DNA of 64,000 nucleotides from Batkoa obscura (lineage: Eukaryota > Entomophthoromycota > Entomophthoromycetes > Entomophthorales > Batkoaceae). The notes below the pieces were generated by a model, which saw only the letters and a program-made list of their open reading frames with translations, was not told the origin of the DNA and did no database searches. The position numbers and the translations under genes were made by a program. Below are positions 45,019 through 55,677 of the stretch, one piece after another. Numbering within the stretch: the stretch's first letter is position 1; each line of letters starts with the position of its first letter. The stretch is taken from assembly GCA_030770535.1 (NCBI GenBank), contig JASVEC010000001.1:1426001-1490000 (forward strand). The letters run 5' to 3'.

Positions 45019-46386
45019 ATGAAAGTAGCATTAACACTAGTATCAATACTATCAACAAAATTATTGAGAGACAGTTTATTCTTAATTTTACAATATCCTC
45101 CATTAAACAATTTTAATAAGGGAATTGAGCTAATGGTATCTTTGGTCACACAAATGAACAAGTCAAGTAGATCAAGATATGTGACTGGACTAGAGCTACT
45201 TCCGAAAGTTGAGAAACCCCATTATACTCCTTCACTTATACTTTTAGAGATAAGAAATTACCTGAAAGCTAAGCATGCTACTGTGCCAATATTCAATTTA
45301 CTAGTACTCGATTTTGATTTGTGTCGCGATTTGACTAAGCTGGCAATAGTTACATGTGGATTGAAATCAAATAGGCATAAAAAGGCAGTTGAGCTAGTTA
45401 ACTATTGCGAAATTCACCTGCATTCGTATTTTAAAACACCATATAATTGTAAACCAACTCTAAATACTCTTCAAAGTATTATTATTTTACTTTTGGGATT
45501 ACGACAGTTTAAATGGATAGCTAAGTTTGCTACAGAACTTATCAATTATTTGGTCCAGGCTAAAGACATTTTAGGATTGCAATTTACATGCCCAAAATTG
45601 AGTTCAGAAGTAAAGATTGAAAGAAAAATGGTATTTAATTCAATAAATTATATAGTAACTATGTTTTCAACTGCATCTTATTTTGTGCATCCGACTATTC
45701 AAGATTATCCCAATAAGTTAAGTAGTTCAGTGGATTTTGATCTTAAGAAACTAAATTTGAAATCAACTCAAAGTGTTATTCACACCTGTTCATTATCGTT
45801 TAATAGCTTTCTGGAAGAGTTTTCGTATTATTTTGATAAAATAATATTTATAAAAGCACAAATAGTCGAAAAACTAGTCACGTTTGAAGATTGCTATATT
45901 AATATTCAGTTAATAATTAATGATTTTACTATTAGTTTCAATAAATACCAAAGATTAATCAAAAGTTTCAAGTTAACAAGTATAAGCATCCTGTACGCAA
46001 ATCTTTTAGATATTTACATTTGCCAAGGTTATTATTTATATAATTATTTCAAATTCTTTTCTCTTTCCTTAAAATCATTCCATATCATTAATCAAACGTC
46101 AACTCAAGCTTATACCAATTTATTGATTACCAACGCTTTAAATGTGGTCAAGTATATTTTGAAAATGCCTTTAGATTACATCTCCCATATTATGATTGCT
46201 GTCTTATATCATTGTTTGTTATTTCTTCTAAGAAATAGAAACCCAGAATACATTAAACTTATTGATTCTGCAGTAGTGTTAGCAAAATCCAAACTTCTTG
46301 TCTTGGCTTTACCACCTTATAATTCTTCTTCTGAAGCCTTTAATTTAAAATTGTTAGAGGTTATTGAGCAACTTACTCTCCTTTGA
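45019..46386 (+). CDS. Zn2Cys6-factor paralogue lacking the DNA-binding domain
   Basis: An intronless ORF of 455 aa starting at its first ATG. It is collinear with residues from about 130 to the end of the 38333 gene: FLILQYPPLNNFNKGIELMV versus LTFLQYPPMENFNNGVKLIV, and ERKMVFNSINYIVTMFSTAS versus ERRMVYNAIYFVLMVFSSAS. The C-terminal VLAKSKLLVLALPPYNSSSE also matches. No Cys cluster precedes it. It is either 5'-truncated or encodes a regulator that works only by dimerisation or ligand binding. The frame is fully open over 1.37 kb, so it has not decayed as the nearby pseudogenes have. Confidence 0.7.
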   Translation: MKVALTLVSILSTKLLRDSLFLILQYPPLNNFNKGIELMVSLVTQMNKSSRSRYVTGLELLPKVEKPHYTPSLILLEIRNYLKAKHATVPIFNLLVLDFDLCRDLTKLAIVTCGLKSNRHKKAVELVNYCEIHLHSYFKTPYNCKPTLNTLQSIIILLLGLRQFKWIAKFATELINYLVQAKDILGLQFTCPKLSSEVKIERKMVFNSINYIVTMFSTASYFVHPTIQDYPNKLSSSVDFDLKKLNLKSTQSVIHTCSLSFNSFLEEFSYYFDKIIFIKAQIVEKLVTFEDCYINIQLIINDFTISFNKYQRLIKSFKLTSISILYANLLDIYICQGYYLYNYFKFFSLSLKSFHIINQTSTQAYTNLLITNALNVVKYILKMPLDYISHIMIAVLYHCLLFLLRNRNPEYIKLIDSAVVLAKSKLLVLALPPYNSSSEAFNLKLLEVIEQLTLL

Positions 46387-46615
46387 TATTTACAATTATA
46401 AAAGTAAAATTTTAGAGCTCTAGTTTTTAATTTTTTAGTACTCAATAATTTTAGTTTATATTATTAAAAGTGTCACAACATAATTTCATTATACTAGTTT
46501 TGCATTAGAGATTTTTAACACATTAACTATTTTTCATTCATTAGAATTAATATATATGCCTATAAACTATATCACTTTAATTAATTAAGATTATATAAAT
46601 TAATTATTAAAGTAA

Positions 46616-46716
46616 TAAGGGGGAGTATTTTTTGTTTAAGGATCTTACTAACAATTTTTCCGCTTAAATAGTGCTTAAAAATAGAAAAAGTAATGAAACC
46701 AAAAAAACATCCCATA
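46616..46716 (+). mobile_element. MITE family 1, copy 7
   Basis: Starts AGGGGGAGTATTTTTTG and ends AAAAAAACATCCCA before TA; core ATAGTGCTTAAAAATAG. Confidence 0.75.
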
Positions 46717-47202
46717 ACTTCTAATATTGACTATTTTTGGTTATCCATCAATATGGAAAGTTTGGATTATTTAAGGCATTAAAAGTTATAAAAGGGTTGT
46801 GGAAGAGAAAGATAGTGGAGAGAAGAGCACCTTATTCGAGGATAAAATGATGATTAATGGGGAAATTTACTTCTTGATAGTATAACACCTTGCAGGTAGA
46901 ATATTGTTTGTGGAATAGTTAAATTCAGTGATATTTATTATTTTTTAAAATCGATAAATTTTTAATTTTTAAAAAAAGCTTGATTAAAAAAGGTTAAAAT
47001 TTTCCATTCTACTTTTTTTATCCATTTTATATGTAGCGTAAATTTTTGAAATTTTTTAAATGGCTAAAAAATGTTCCCATGTGAGTAGTTTTAAAATTAA
47101 ACAAAACTAATCTCATAGCACCTTCTGCGCTTAATCCACGATTTTGCTAAAAATCTAAATTAGACAAAAATTGAACCGAGCTTTTAAACTAATCCATATT
47201 AT

Positions 47203-47853
47203 ATGTATATAAAATATTAATTTAATACATTTAATATGAAATAAAATATTAAATTTTACACAAGGTATAGAAAATCGGACTGGTTTTGAATGGTTAAAGA
47301 TAGGGCAAATTTGGCTCCAATTGTTGCTAAATTCAAGTATAAGTTAATAAAGCAATCTAAAACTGCTACAGTTTCTTTTATACCCCAAAACTATCCTACT
47401 TTCAGACAAAAATATTTGCTGTTGCAACCAATGACTTTAAAATTAATTTTAGTCCAAAAAATCAGATTACTTTATAAATTACCGTATATAAAATATTTGG
47501 TAGATTAGTTGGTATTATTATGAAATTTTTTCTAATAAGCAAGTTTTTTTATTTACCAGTATTTTTATATAAGGTAATTTATAAAGTAATCTGATTTTTT
47601 GGACTAAAATTAATTTTAAAGTCATTGGTTGCAACAGCAAATATTTTTGTCTGAAAGTAGGATAGTTTTGGGGTATAAAAGAAACTGTAGCAGTTTTAGA
47701 TTGCTTTATTAACTTATACTTGAATTTAGCAACAATTGGAGCCAAATTTGCCCTATCTTTAACCATTCAAAACCAGTCCGATTTTCTATACCTTGTGTAA
47801 AATTTAATATTTTATTTCATATTAAATGCATTAAGCTAATATTTTATATGCAT
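47203..47853. repeat. Large near-perfect palindrome (300-bp arms, 51-bp spacer)
   Basis: Left arm 47203-47502, right arm 47554-47853 as reverse complement. Each arm encodes the same peptide for its first 68 codons, beginning MVKDRANLAPIVAKFKYKLI (47290 on +, 47766 on -), so the arms are nearly identical. Differences cluster at the tips (TACCGTATATAAAATATTTGG versus TACCTTATATAAAAATACTGG, split comparison). The peptide is unrecognised and ends in the spacer. It may be a foldback-type transposable element with long terminal inverted repeats, or an inverted duplication. A transcript would fold into a 300-bp double strand. Confidence 0.85.
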
Positions 47854-48297
47854 GTTATTGTATATAAAAATGATATAAATGTAAAAAAAAATAGCACCTT
47901 TCAACTGTCAGATTTGGCGAAAGGAATAATTTAATATTAAATATTTAAAGTTTTGGTACATTTTTATACGCAATCTCCTTGATCATGTTTTGCATCTAAC
48001 CACTTAACCAAAAATAAGAGGTTTGATGTGTAAAATGATGAGTATCAATGACAATTAATGCTAAGAATAAGATGAAAAGAGGTAAGTCAATGGTCTCTAG
48101 ATATAACGGAAATATTGAGATGAAATATAAAAAAGAATAAAGTATTTTAAAGGAAAGATTAAAGACTATATAAACAAAGGGAAAAATATTTTGATTTAAT
48201 AATAACTAAACTAAATTCATTAGTTTATAATCGCTATATAATTTTCTATTATCCCTACTTAATACAATCAATAATAATAGTTATCTCTGTATAAATT

Positions 48298-48822
48298 ATG
48301 AAATTTAATACCTTAATCTTTACTCTTACTACCTTCTACTCCATTCAATCTTCCCCTATTCAGCCTCAATCAAATAATTATTCCAACAACTTTCAACCTC
48401 AATCTAACAATAAACGTCCAAATAGTTATGGTCACCCCAGTCAAGACCTTACCAGTGGTATCAATGGTAAAGTAACCGATACTATGTTTGGTACTAGTGG
48501 TGCCAATGGTGGCTTAACAGATACCCTATTTAGTGCTGGTGGCCCCGTTGGTGGGGTTTTTACTGGAATTACTAGTGATAATAACGGTGGAGGGTTACCT
48601 AATCTACCAGTAATAGGAAATATAGCTGGAGGGAAAGGGTATGGTAACCTTGCTAGTGGACTTCCATTAGCTGGTGATATGATGCAAACAATCAGCGGTG
48701 GAAATATCATGCCAGGGCTCCCAATGGTTGATGGGATAATGGGTAACTCTAAAAATAATGGGGTTGCGTCAGGGCTTCCACTTGTTGGTGGTAAGCTCTC
48801 TAGTTATGGGGTCGGAGTTTAA
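48298..48822 (+). CDS. Small secreted protein with repeated LPLVG modules (subfamily III, divergent)
   Basis: 174 aa. Signal peptide MKFNTLIFTLTTFYSIQSSP, then a Gln/Asn/Ser-rich stretch with a KR at about residue 41. The body has Gly-rich segments (GGLTDTLFSAGGPVGGVFTG). Four related modules follow: NLPVIGNIAGG, GLPLAGDMMQ, GLPMVDGIMG and GLPLVGGKLSSYGVGV. The final GVGV matches the 54057 gene's end. The repeat arrangement recalls precursor proteins, but no dibasic sites separate the modules. TATA-like box about 130 bp upstream. Confidence 0.75.
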   Translation: MKFNTLIFTLTTFYSIQSSPIQPQSNNYSNNFQPQSNNKRPNSYGHPSQDLTSGINGKVTDTMFGTSGANGGLTDTLFSAGGPVGGVFTGITSDNNGGGLPNLPVIGNIAGGKGYGNLASGLPLAGDMMQTISGGNIMPGLPMVDGIMGNSKNNGVASGLPLVGGKLSSYGVGV

Positions 48823-49074
48823 GCGTTGGTTTTTTAAATAAAATTGGGCTTTATTTTGAATCTTATTCATTTTTGTATCATTTTGTTAAAATCATGTTTC
48901 GTTGCTATATAATAATAATAAGAGTACTATCCTAGGGTAGAAGTAATTTTGTAATGGGTTTTAAAAAGCTATAACTATGAAAAAATAATTATGAATTCAG
49001 AAAATTAAACTATATAATATTTTACTTTGTTTAAGAATATTACACTTTTACTTTGTCGATTTTATCACAAAACA

Positions 49075-49178
49075 TATGGGGATGTATTTTTGTATTTAAG
49101 GATTTTACTACCACTTTTTCCGTTCAGATAGCGCTTAAGAGATGGAAAAAGTGATGAAGCTAAAAAAACATCCCTACA
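49075..49178 (+). mobile_element. MITE family 1, copy 8
   Basis: Starts TATGGGGATGTATTTTTG and ends AAAAAACATCCCTACATA; core ATAGCGCTTAAGAGATGG. Confidence 0.78.
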
Positions 49179-49231
49179 TACTTCCAATACATTTCAAAAT
49201 TAATTTTTCACTAAAAGCATACAAACTTTAT

Positions 49232-49332
49232 TAGGGGTGTTTTTTTGGTTCCATCACTTTTTCGATTTATTAAATGTTATTGAGTAGAAAATTTGCTAAT
49301 AGAATTCTTATATTAAAAAAGGCATCCACATA
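49232..49332 (-). mobile_element. MITE family 1, copy 9 (reverse, diverged)
   Basis: Starts TAGGGGTGTTTTTTTGGTTC and ends AAAAGGCATCCACATA. The core is eroded (AAATGTTATTGAGTAG). Confidence 0.7.
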
Positions 49333-50221
49333 TTTTATGCTACTTTTTTTAAAAATCCTAGAAGGACGAACCTCTAAGTGGTTTATTTCCTTAATAATAA
49401 AATGCTAAAAGTAGGCCAGAGGTGAGACTAGTCATCTGGTTAGGTTCTCTTTACCATTTTTGCTATTAGATACCTTAGAAACAAAATGAGAGAAATCTAT
49501 ACACCAAGCAATTTTAGAATTAAAGTTGGATAGTGCGGGTAAAATGCTTAGGATGTTATCTGCAATCATATGCAGACTAAATTTAAGTGATGAGGTGGCC
49601 GAGTACCATAGTTTTCAAATAGAGTTGTAAGAGAAGAAGTGGTTTCCCTATTTCATAATGCCTTTATCCCAAAATAAATAACTGCTTTAATAGATACGGT
49701 ATTTTCAACCTATCACACTTATCTCAAGAAAAATGCTTGAATGAACTGCTATTGAGATTATTCAACAATAACTCAAAACAAAAATAAACAAAAACGAAAT
49801 ATTGTATGAGAATTAGTGTAACTTTAATTATAGTTATTAAGTTGCGTTACTATGTTTCATAATTTGTTTATCTAGGCTTTGAGTTATTGTTGAAAATATT
49901 CATATAGATTGTTTTTTTTCTTGAAATAAACATAATAGGTTAACAATACTTTATATAAATAGTATTATAATTTATTATAGTTTTGAATTGATTAAATTGG
50001 GGGTAAACCAAGTAATATTAGTTGCGATAAATGTGATAAAAAATAAATATCTATAAATATTTTAAATAATAGCTAAAATAATTGATTAATTAATTATATA
50101 AAAAATGGAAAAGTTTGAAATTACTATTTCAATATGCATGTTTTTTTTAGCTCAATTATTTTAAACTCCTTTTCAATTTTTCAAGTCTTAACATCACTTA
50201 TAATCTTTCTCTTTCTCTCAA

Positions 50222-50512
50222 ATGAAACTTATAATTTTAATTGTATCTCTCTTCATTTTTTATCCCATTATCTCTGTCCTACTTTAAAATAGAAATAATT
50301 CTAGCAATCCATTGAACAGTTTATTAGATATAATATTTGGTGCTAGATCTGATGGAGGTTCAATATAGCTTATCTTTGGTGGAGGTAATCTATTTAACAA
50401 AATAATTAGTACATCAAATCGAGTTACTAATAATAACACTCAATCATCAGCTAATTTAAATGAAATGAATGAAAGTCGTGGTATAGTAAATAGTTTACCA
50501 ATCGATAATTAA
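50222..50512 (+). pseudogene. Dead paralogue of the subfamily III secreted protein genes
   Basis: 97 codons in one frame from ATG to TAA with two internal stops. It reads MKLIILIVSLFIFYPIISVL, then a TAA at the place where relatives have the Gln of LQRR. The second part SSNPLNSLLDIIFGARSDGG leads to a TAG in place of the Glu of GGLLE. The end reads RGIVNSLPIDN, matching GIVNQLPIDE of the 61241 gene. The length is unchanged, so decay is recent and by point changes. Confidence 0.75.
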
Positions 50513-51481
50513 ATGTTTATTAGTGAAGGAATTATCCAGTTATGATAAGAGTTCTACTGGTTATGAATATACTTTAAATACTAGCTTAATACTTAAAGCC
50601 TGTATTTTCCTAATAAAATCGATATTAACTACTTTCATAAATTGAATTACTTTTTACACATAAAATAAAAGTCGTGAAGGTATAAATTTATAATAACAAC
50701 CTCATTAATAATCTTTCTCTTTTCCTATCAATAAAAATGCATACAGCATTATCAATAGCTTCCAAATTTTATAATTTCATTCGTAACTCAAACATAAATT
50801 GGTAAATTTATGTACAGTAGTTTATATTAAAATCTAATAATTTAATATTATATCAAAGCTACTAAAGTTCAACTGTGTAGTGTCTAGCTCTGGTTCTTAT
50901 AATTAAAAACTTACACTGTTATGCTTGGTTACAACTCATAGCTTAACTTTTTATTCTACAATAGGAAGTTAAATACTGCAAAATTGATCTTTAACTGGTG
51001 TATTAATCTATCTTTTAAAATTATTATTTATTATAATTCAAGTTTGGGCAACATTAATATAAAATAATTAATGTATCACTAATTTAGAGGTCACACCAAT
51101 GTTAAAATGAAAGGTCTTAAACAAAATGTATTGATAAAAAAATAACTTTAAATTCTAATTTTAAATATAAGAACAAAATAAAATTCTTTAAAATTAATAT
51201 AACAAAGTTGGAATTATCATTAATTAAAGTATGCTTCATGACTTCAATTCATATTATGTTAAATTAAAACATATTGAGAACTCAAGGATTTATAAGTATT
51301 ATAACAAATTTTAAAGGTAAAACGGAAGAGTTAAGGTTAAGTAATGAAAAAATAATACAAACAATGTCCTTCACTCATCGTAAAGTTCGATTTAAGAAAA
51401 CAATTTTTAATTGAACGTTATGTTTATCTAATCTAATCTAATTTAATTTAATCTAATGATTAATCCCTTAATAACTATTTA
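50513..51481. other. Intergenic region
   Basis: AT-rich. Around 51085-51150 the sequence resembles the stretch upstream of the 62911 gene (AGAGGTCACACCAATG / GAGAGGTCCATTTAGC, then GGTC-AAACAAA...ATAAAAAAATAACT), so the duplication that made both genes included their promoters. Confidence 0.45.
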
Positions 51482-52117
51482 ATGAATTCAAAATTATTCT
51501 TGGCTTTATTTACTGATTTAACTTTAAGTTGTTCAATTAATTTAAATTAACGTCATGGGAATGAGGATCATAGTATGAATATTATGCCATTTAATAAGGA
51601 TGTAAATGGTAGTAGAAATAACAATGAAAACGCTGCTGCTCCATGTGGACCCAAATCTAGTAAATACCCTACTGTTCAAATATAAGATAATAAGCTTTCA
51701 AGTTATACCAATTCAAATGATATTCATGACTCTAAAGCTGGGTGTCCAGAAAGTGGAAATATACCCAATAATCAACAGATGCAACAAAGCCAAAAAAATC
51801 GAAGTAGTCAATAACAAAGTCAAAAAAACAATGATCAAGCTCAGAATAACCAACAACAAAACCAAAATATTCAACAGACTCAACAAAGTCAACAAAACAA
51901 TAGTCAAACTCAAAACAACCAAAATACTCCGCATTCAGGTCAGTACAATGGTAATCAAACAAGTAACCAATCAAAACCCAATCTCAGTTATATATCAACT
52001 AAAACTCTCAGCTTTCTACAACAAGAGGTACCTGGGTTAATAGCTAACTTACCAGTGGTTGGTAATTTACTTAAATCGTTAAACATAAATTCTTTAGTTA
52101 ATACCATAGTAAATTAA
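51482..52117 (+). pseudogene. Dead paralogue of the Gln/Asn-rich secreted protein gene
   Basis: 212 codons in one frame with three internal stops. It begins MNSKLFLALFTDLTLSCSIN, like MNSKLLLALFIQLTLSRSIA of the 62911 gene. The first stop replaces an Arg of the LNRRHENEDHG site region. The Gln-rich part (NNQQQNQNIQQTQQSQQNNS) and TYISTKT-like C-terminal block are clear. The tail NLPVVGNLLKSLNINSLV keeps the family ending. Only stops break it; the frame itself is intact. Confidence 0.75.
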
Positions 52118-54056
52118 AAATCAATCAATCAATCAATCAATCTAGTTAGAACAAAATAACTATTGTTAATAATAAATTTTAATAAGACTTTTTAATTTCA
52201 TAGTGCTTGTTCTTTGATTTTTTTGGAACTTTTTTATTTTTGGTAGTATTATCGATAGCTGATATACAAGGGCAAGTTAAAAAGTTTAAAGTATAGGACA
52301 TAAATAAGAAAGTTGAAATCTGATATGTGGTTTTTTATAAAATTATATTCTTCAGACTTTAATTAATATATTTTTTGAGTATTATATTAATTCAATGGTT
52401 TTCCACTAAGGTATAATCAAAACTATAAATGAGGTGGTTATTTTGCATTACATTTTATAAAATAAGTTTGGTCAAAAATTGTCACATTTAAATAATATCT
52501 CAGCGATAAATAATTATATGGAAATCAGATTTTATCCGTATATTAGTCATAAACTAGTAATCATAGTTATATATAAAAATCTATATTTTAAAGTGCTAAA
52601 TGATTTATATGTACTTTATTTATCTTATTTTAATATAATTGAAGAGTAATTTTATTTTTTTAATATCTTAAAATCCAGTAATTTTGTTAATTCTAAACTT
52701 GGTAATATATTAATTAAGATCTAAAAATTATATATTAAATTATACTTTTTTTATTCATGCTTCATTTTTTATTTTTTATTTTTTATTTTTTTATTTAAAG
52801 TTATAAAGCTTATAAATTTATATTACATGTTTGACTTTTGGATTTTTTTAAAAAAATTAACAATAGTTGTTTTTATAATATTATTATATTTGGGAAAGTA
52901 TACTTCAGATACATTAATATTAAAACAAATTATTCTTTGTAAATGACTTACTATTAAAATTTGTATATATAATATTAATATGTACAATTTTTATTATAAA
53001 TGATAAAAGACATTTATTTTATTGTTTAAAAAAATACTAATATAATATGTATATTAAAAAGTTGTTCTTTTTACTTTATCTTTGATAGAAACAGAAATCC
53101 TCTACAATAATGAACACTTATTTTAGGACAGAGGTAGTGTTTTAAATCATTTTAAACATAGTTTGTCATTATTAAATATTATCAACAGTTTCAAACTTAT
53201 TAAAAATCTTATTAAAAAACAGGCTTTATTATTAAAATCATAATAATTAACATGCTATTACTAAATTTTCCTAAACATATAATTTAGCGTTTTAATTTTG
53301 TATTCATAGACTTAATCGTAATAACTTTTAGTATTTTTACATTCAGCAAATACAAAATTTAAATGTCCAGCTCTACGTTTAGGTATATTTAGTAGTAAAT
53401 ACATTTGGACGAATTATTTATTAGATAAAAAATGATTCATTTATTGTTTACTTTAATTTGCAATTGATAATATTTTGATTTAGAGTAAAATTAAAAACAA
53501 AATTAAACTAGACTTGAAATCAACTCAATTTCCAAAATTAGTAAATATCAATCATAATCTTGAAATAAACCTACTATTGTTACATTTTAAACGTAAATTG
53601 AACTCTTTAATTTTGTGTTTGTTATATACAAAAATAGAAAATTTTAAGATAATAAATTCAGTAAATACAAAATTCAAAAGCCCAATCCACGTTCAAAATA
53701 TAACAGTAATAAAATTAAAAGTTGATAAACTCAAAAACCGCTCAATTAAAAAAGCGGTTTATTTCAAAATAAAAATAGAGAAAATTTGATAAGTGTTAAG
53801 TAAAAGATTATAAGGAAGGGTAACTAAGTGGAAATAAGATACAAGAAACATTAGGATAAAAAAAGTAAAAAATTCTAAAAGTAAATTAAACTTTAAAAAA
53901 AAAGATAAATTCAAAACTATATAAATAGTCAAGAGAATAAAAGGGGATTTATTAAAACTAATGATTTATTTCGTTTATAGCATTTAACTCCTTACTATCC
54001 TTAATAATTTAATAATATACTTAATCCTTTAATAATTTAATAATATCTATATAAAC
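52118..54056. other. Gene-free AT-rich stretch
   Basis: 1.9 kb of extremely AT-rich DNA. It begins with a (AATC)n run at about 52118-52142. The ORF at 53514-53789 lacks an ATG start and is low complexity. The promoter of the 54057 gene (TATATAAATAG at about 53919) closes the stretch. Confidence 0.45.
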
Positions 54057-54548
54057 ATGAAATTTAATCCAATAATCTTTACACTCTCCACTTTATATAC
54101 CATTAATGCCTCACCCCTTCAGCGTAAAGCAGACACTGGTTTATTGGGTGGTTTATTAGGCAATGTTTTAGGTAGTGGATCCGATGGTGGATTATTGGAA
54201 TCCTTAACGGGTGGGAGTGGACCAATTGGGGGGTTACTTAATGGAGTAACTGGAGGGGCTGGAGGTACTGGTGGTCTACTTGGCGGTGTTGTAGGTGGTA
54301 ACAATGATGGATTATTATCTAATTTACCAGTCACCGGAAGTGATAAGAACAAAATGGCAGTTGGTAATGGGATTGTTACTAGCCTCCCAATGGATGAAAC
54401 ACCAATTGGTAGAGGAAGTAACAATAATGGATTGTTAGGGGGGGTCCCAGTGGCCGGACAAATTTTAGGTAGACCTGGTAATAATGGGTTGGTTTCAGAG
54501 ATTCCAGTGGCTGGTAATATTCTTTCCGATATTGGAGTTGGAGTTTAA
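54057..54548 (+). CDS. Small secreted Gly-rich protein, full-length form of subfamily III
   Basis: 163 aa. Signal peptide MKFNPIIFTLSTLYTINASP, then LQRKAD as dibasic site. The block GGLLGNVLGSGSDGGLLES and GSGPIGGLLNGVTGG is the subfamily signature. After it come GNGIVTSLPMDE and two tail modules, GGVPVAGQILGRPG and SEIPVAGNILSDIGVGV. This appears to be the complete architecture; the following four genes end near the SLPMDE position. No known family. Likely secreted, possibly cleaved by Kex2. Confidence 0.78.
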   Translation: MKFNPIIFTLSTLYTINASPLQRKADTGLLGGLLGNVLGSGSDGGLLESLTGGSGPIGGLLNGVTGGAGGTGGLLGGVVGGNNDGLLSNLPVTGSDKNKMAVGNGIVTSLPMDETPIGRGSNNNGLLGGVPVAGQILGRPGNNGLVSEIPVAGNILSDIGVGV

Positions 54549-55362
54549 TTGATATTTTTTTAAATAAAAATAATATTTGTTTTAACTTTTACTGATATTA
54601 TATAATATCTTAATGCAATGTTTTATCTTTTGTATATAACTATCAACTTATTATTATTTTATTATTTAAATTGAATAAGATTTATCAAAAACAATAAAAA
54701 TAAAATAAATGGGAGATCAAATTGGTGATAAAAGGAAAGAGATAATATACTTTCCTATCTAGTATGACGCTCTACTTCAACACACAGCTAACGAAAGCTC
54801 TAGATGTCCCTCTTCCCTTATATCGAGCATTTGTAATAGTCATGAAACTTTTTAAATATTATTTTAATTAGGGATCATAATCTATAAACTCCAAGTAATC
54901 AACAAAATTTCAAAAAGATTATCATTGAAATGAATATTATTTAACATTATGTTACCAACATTTAGAATCTAAATGTCAACTTATTTCAATTGATGAAAAT
55001 AAACTAGAATTAATTAATAGACTTACATCATTGAGTGATTTAGTTATTTTTAAAACAATTTTTTTTATTACTTAATACACTACTAGATGCCCTAGATTTT
55101 TTAACCTAAATTACATTCTAGTGCAGGCTTTAAAAGTTTTACTAAAGTAATCTAACTAAATTGAATTTTAATATATTAAAAAGTGGTCCATTAAGTAAAA
55201 ATCAATATTTAGAGGCTTATTAAAAATGGTATTATAAATGCAATAAATATCAATAGAATATTAAAAATGGTATATAAAAAGCCAAAAGAATAAAAAATTA
55301 ACTTTTTATTTTTATATTAAAAATATTCTAATTTTTACTTTGATAGTAATAATTAAATTATC
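54549..55362. other. Intergenic region
   Basis: AT-rich 3' flank and promoter (TATATAAAAAG at about 55271). The block TTAAAAAGTGG at about 55177 recurs upstream of the 56750 and 59363 genes. Confidence 0.45.
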
Positions 55363-55677
55363 ATGAAATTTAAAAATTTAATCCTTATCCTGACTACCTT
55401 CTATACCGTCTTTCCCATCCTCTTACAACGTAGAGATAATAATGAACTGGATAGTTTATTAAATATGATTATGGGTGGGGGTTCCGATGGTGGTATTTTA
55501 GAATCCTTATTCGGTGGTAGTGGTCCTATTGCAGGATTAATAGCCAATATTAACAATGGAGGGGATAGTAATGGATTAAGGACTAACTTATCAGTAACTG
55601 GTAATAACCTAAATAAAAAAGAAATTGGCAATGGAATTATTAATAGTGCTTTGATGCATGAGGGAGTTTCTCATTAG
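55363..55677 (+). CDS. Small secreted Gly-rich protein (subfamily III, shortened)
   Basis: 104 aa. Signal peptide MKFKNLILILTTFYTVFPIL then LQRRDNNELD. The signature GGGSDGGILESLFGGSGPIAG is intact. It ends GNGIINSALMHEGVSH. Past the stop, in another frame at 55707-55757, the DNA reads VSLTGKVLSDIGLGFK then TGA, the counterpart of IPVAGNILSDIGVGV in the 54057 gene. So this copy has lost its tail by frame and stop changes but keeps the rest open. Confidence 0.7.
   Translation: MKFKNLILILTTFYTVFPILLQRRDNNELDSLLNMIMGGGSDGGILESLFGGSGPIAGLIANINNGGDSNGLRTNLSVTGNNLNKKEIGNGIINSALMHEGVSH

Larger units (their letters stand above)
46387..48297. other. Intergenic region with a MITE and a large palindrome
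   Basis: Contains MITE copy 7 (46616-46716), the palindrome 47203-47853 and the promoter of the 48298 gene (TATATAAAC at about 48168). Otherwise AT-rich without coding signal. Confidence 0.5.
48823..50221. other. Intergenic region with two MITE copies
   Basis: Two family 1 MITE copies in opposite orientation (49075-49178, 49232-49332) lie 54 bp apart. The right end shows the same GGGGGTAAACCAAGT block (about 49998) as upstream of the 61241 gene (GGAGGTAAACTGAGT, about 61034). Confidence 0.45.

Noticed and set aside
47290-47766. Two 72-82 codon ORFs, one on each strand, as real genes
   Set aside because: They are the same sequence in the two arms of the palindrome, end in the spacer and match no known protein.
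48298-48822. Alpha-factor-type precursor with repeated pheromone units
   Set aside because: The LPLVG modules repeat, but no Lys-Arg sites separate them, so a classical repeated pheromone precursor is not supported.
50222-52117. Stop codon reassignment as explanation for in-frame stops in the secreted genes
   Set aside because: Intact genes in the window end at TAA, TAG and TGA in the expected places. The internal stops replace different residues and occur only in isolated copies.
53514-53789. 91-codon ORF
   Set aside because: No ATG start; Lys/Ile/Asn-rich composition typical of random AT-rich DNA.
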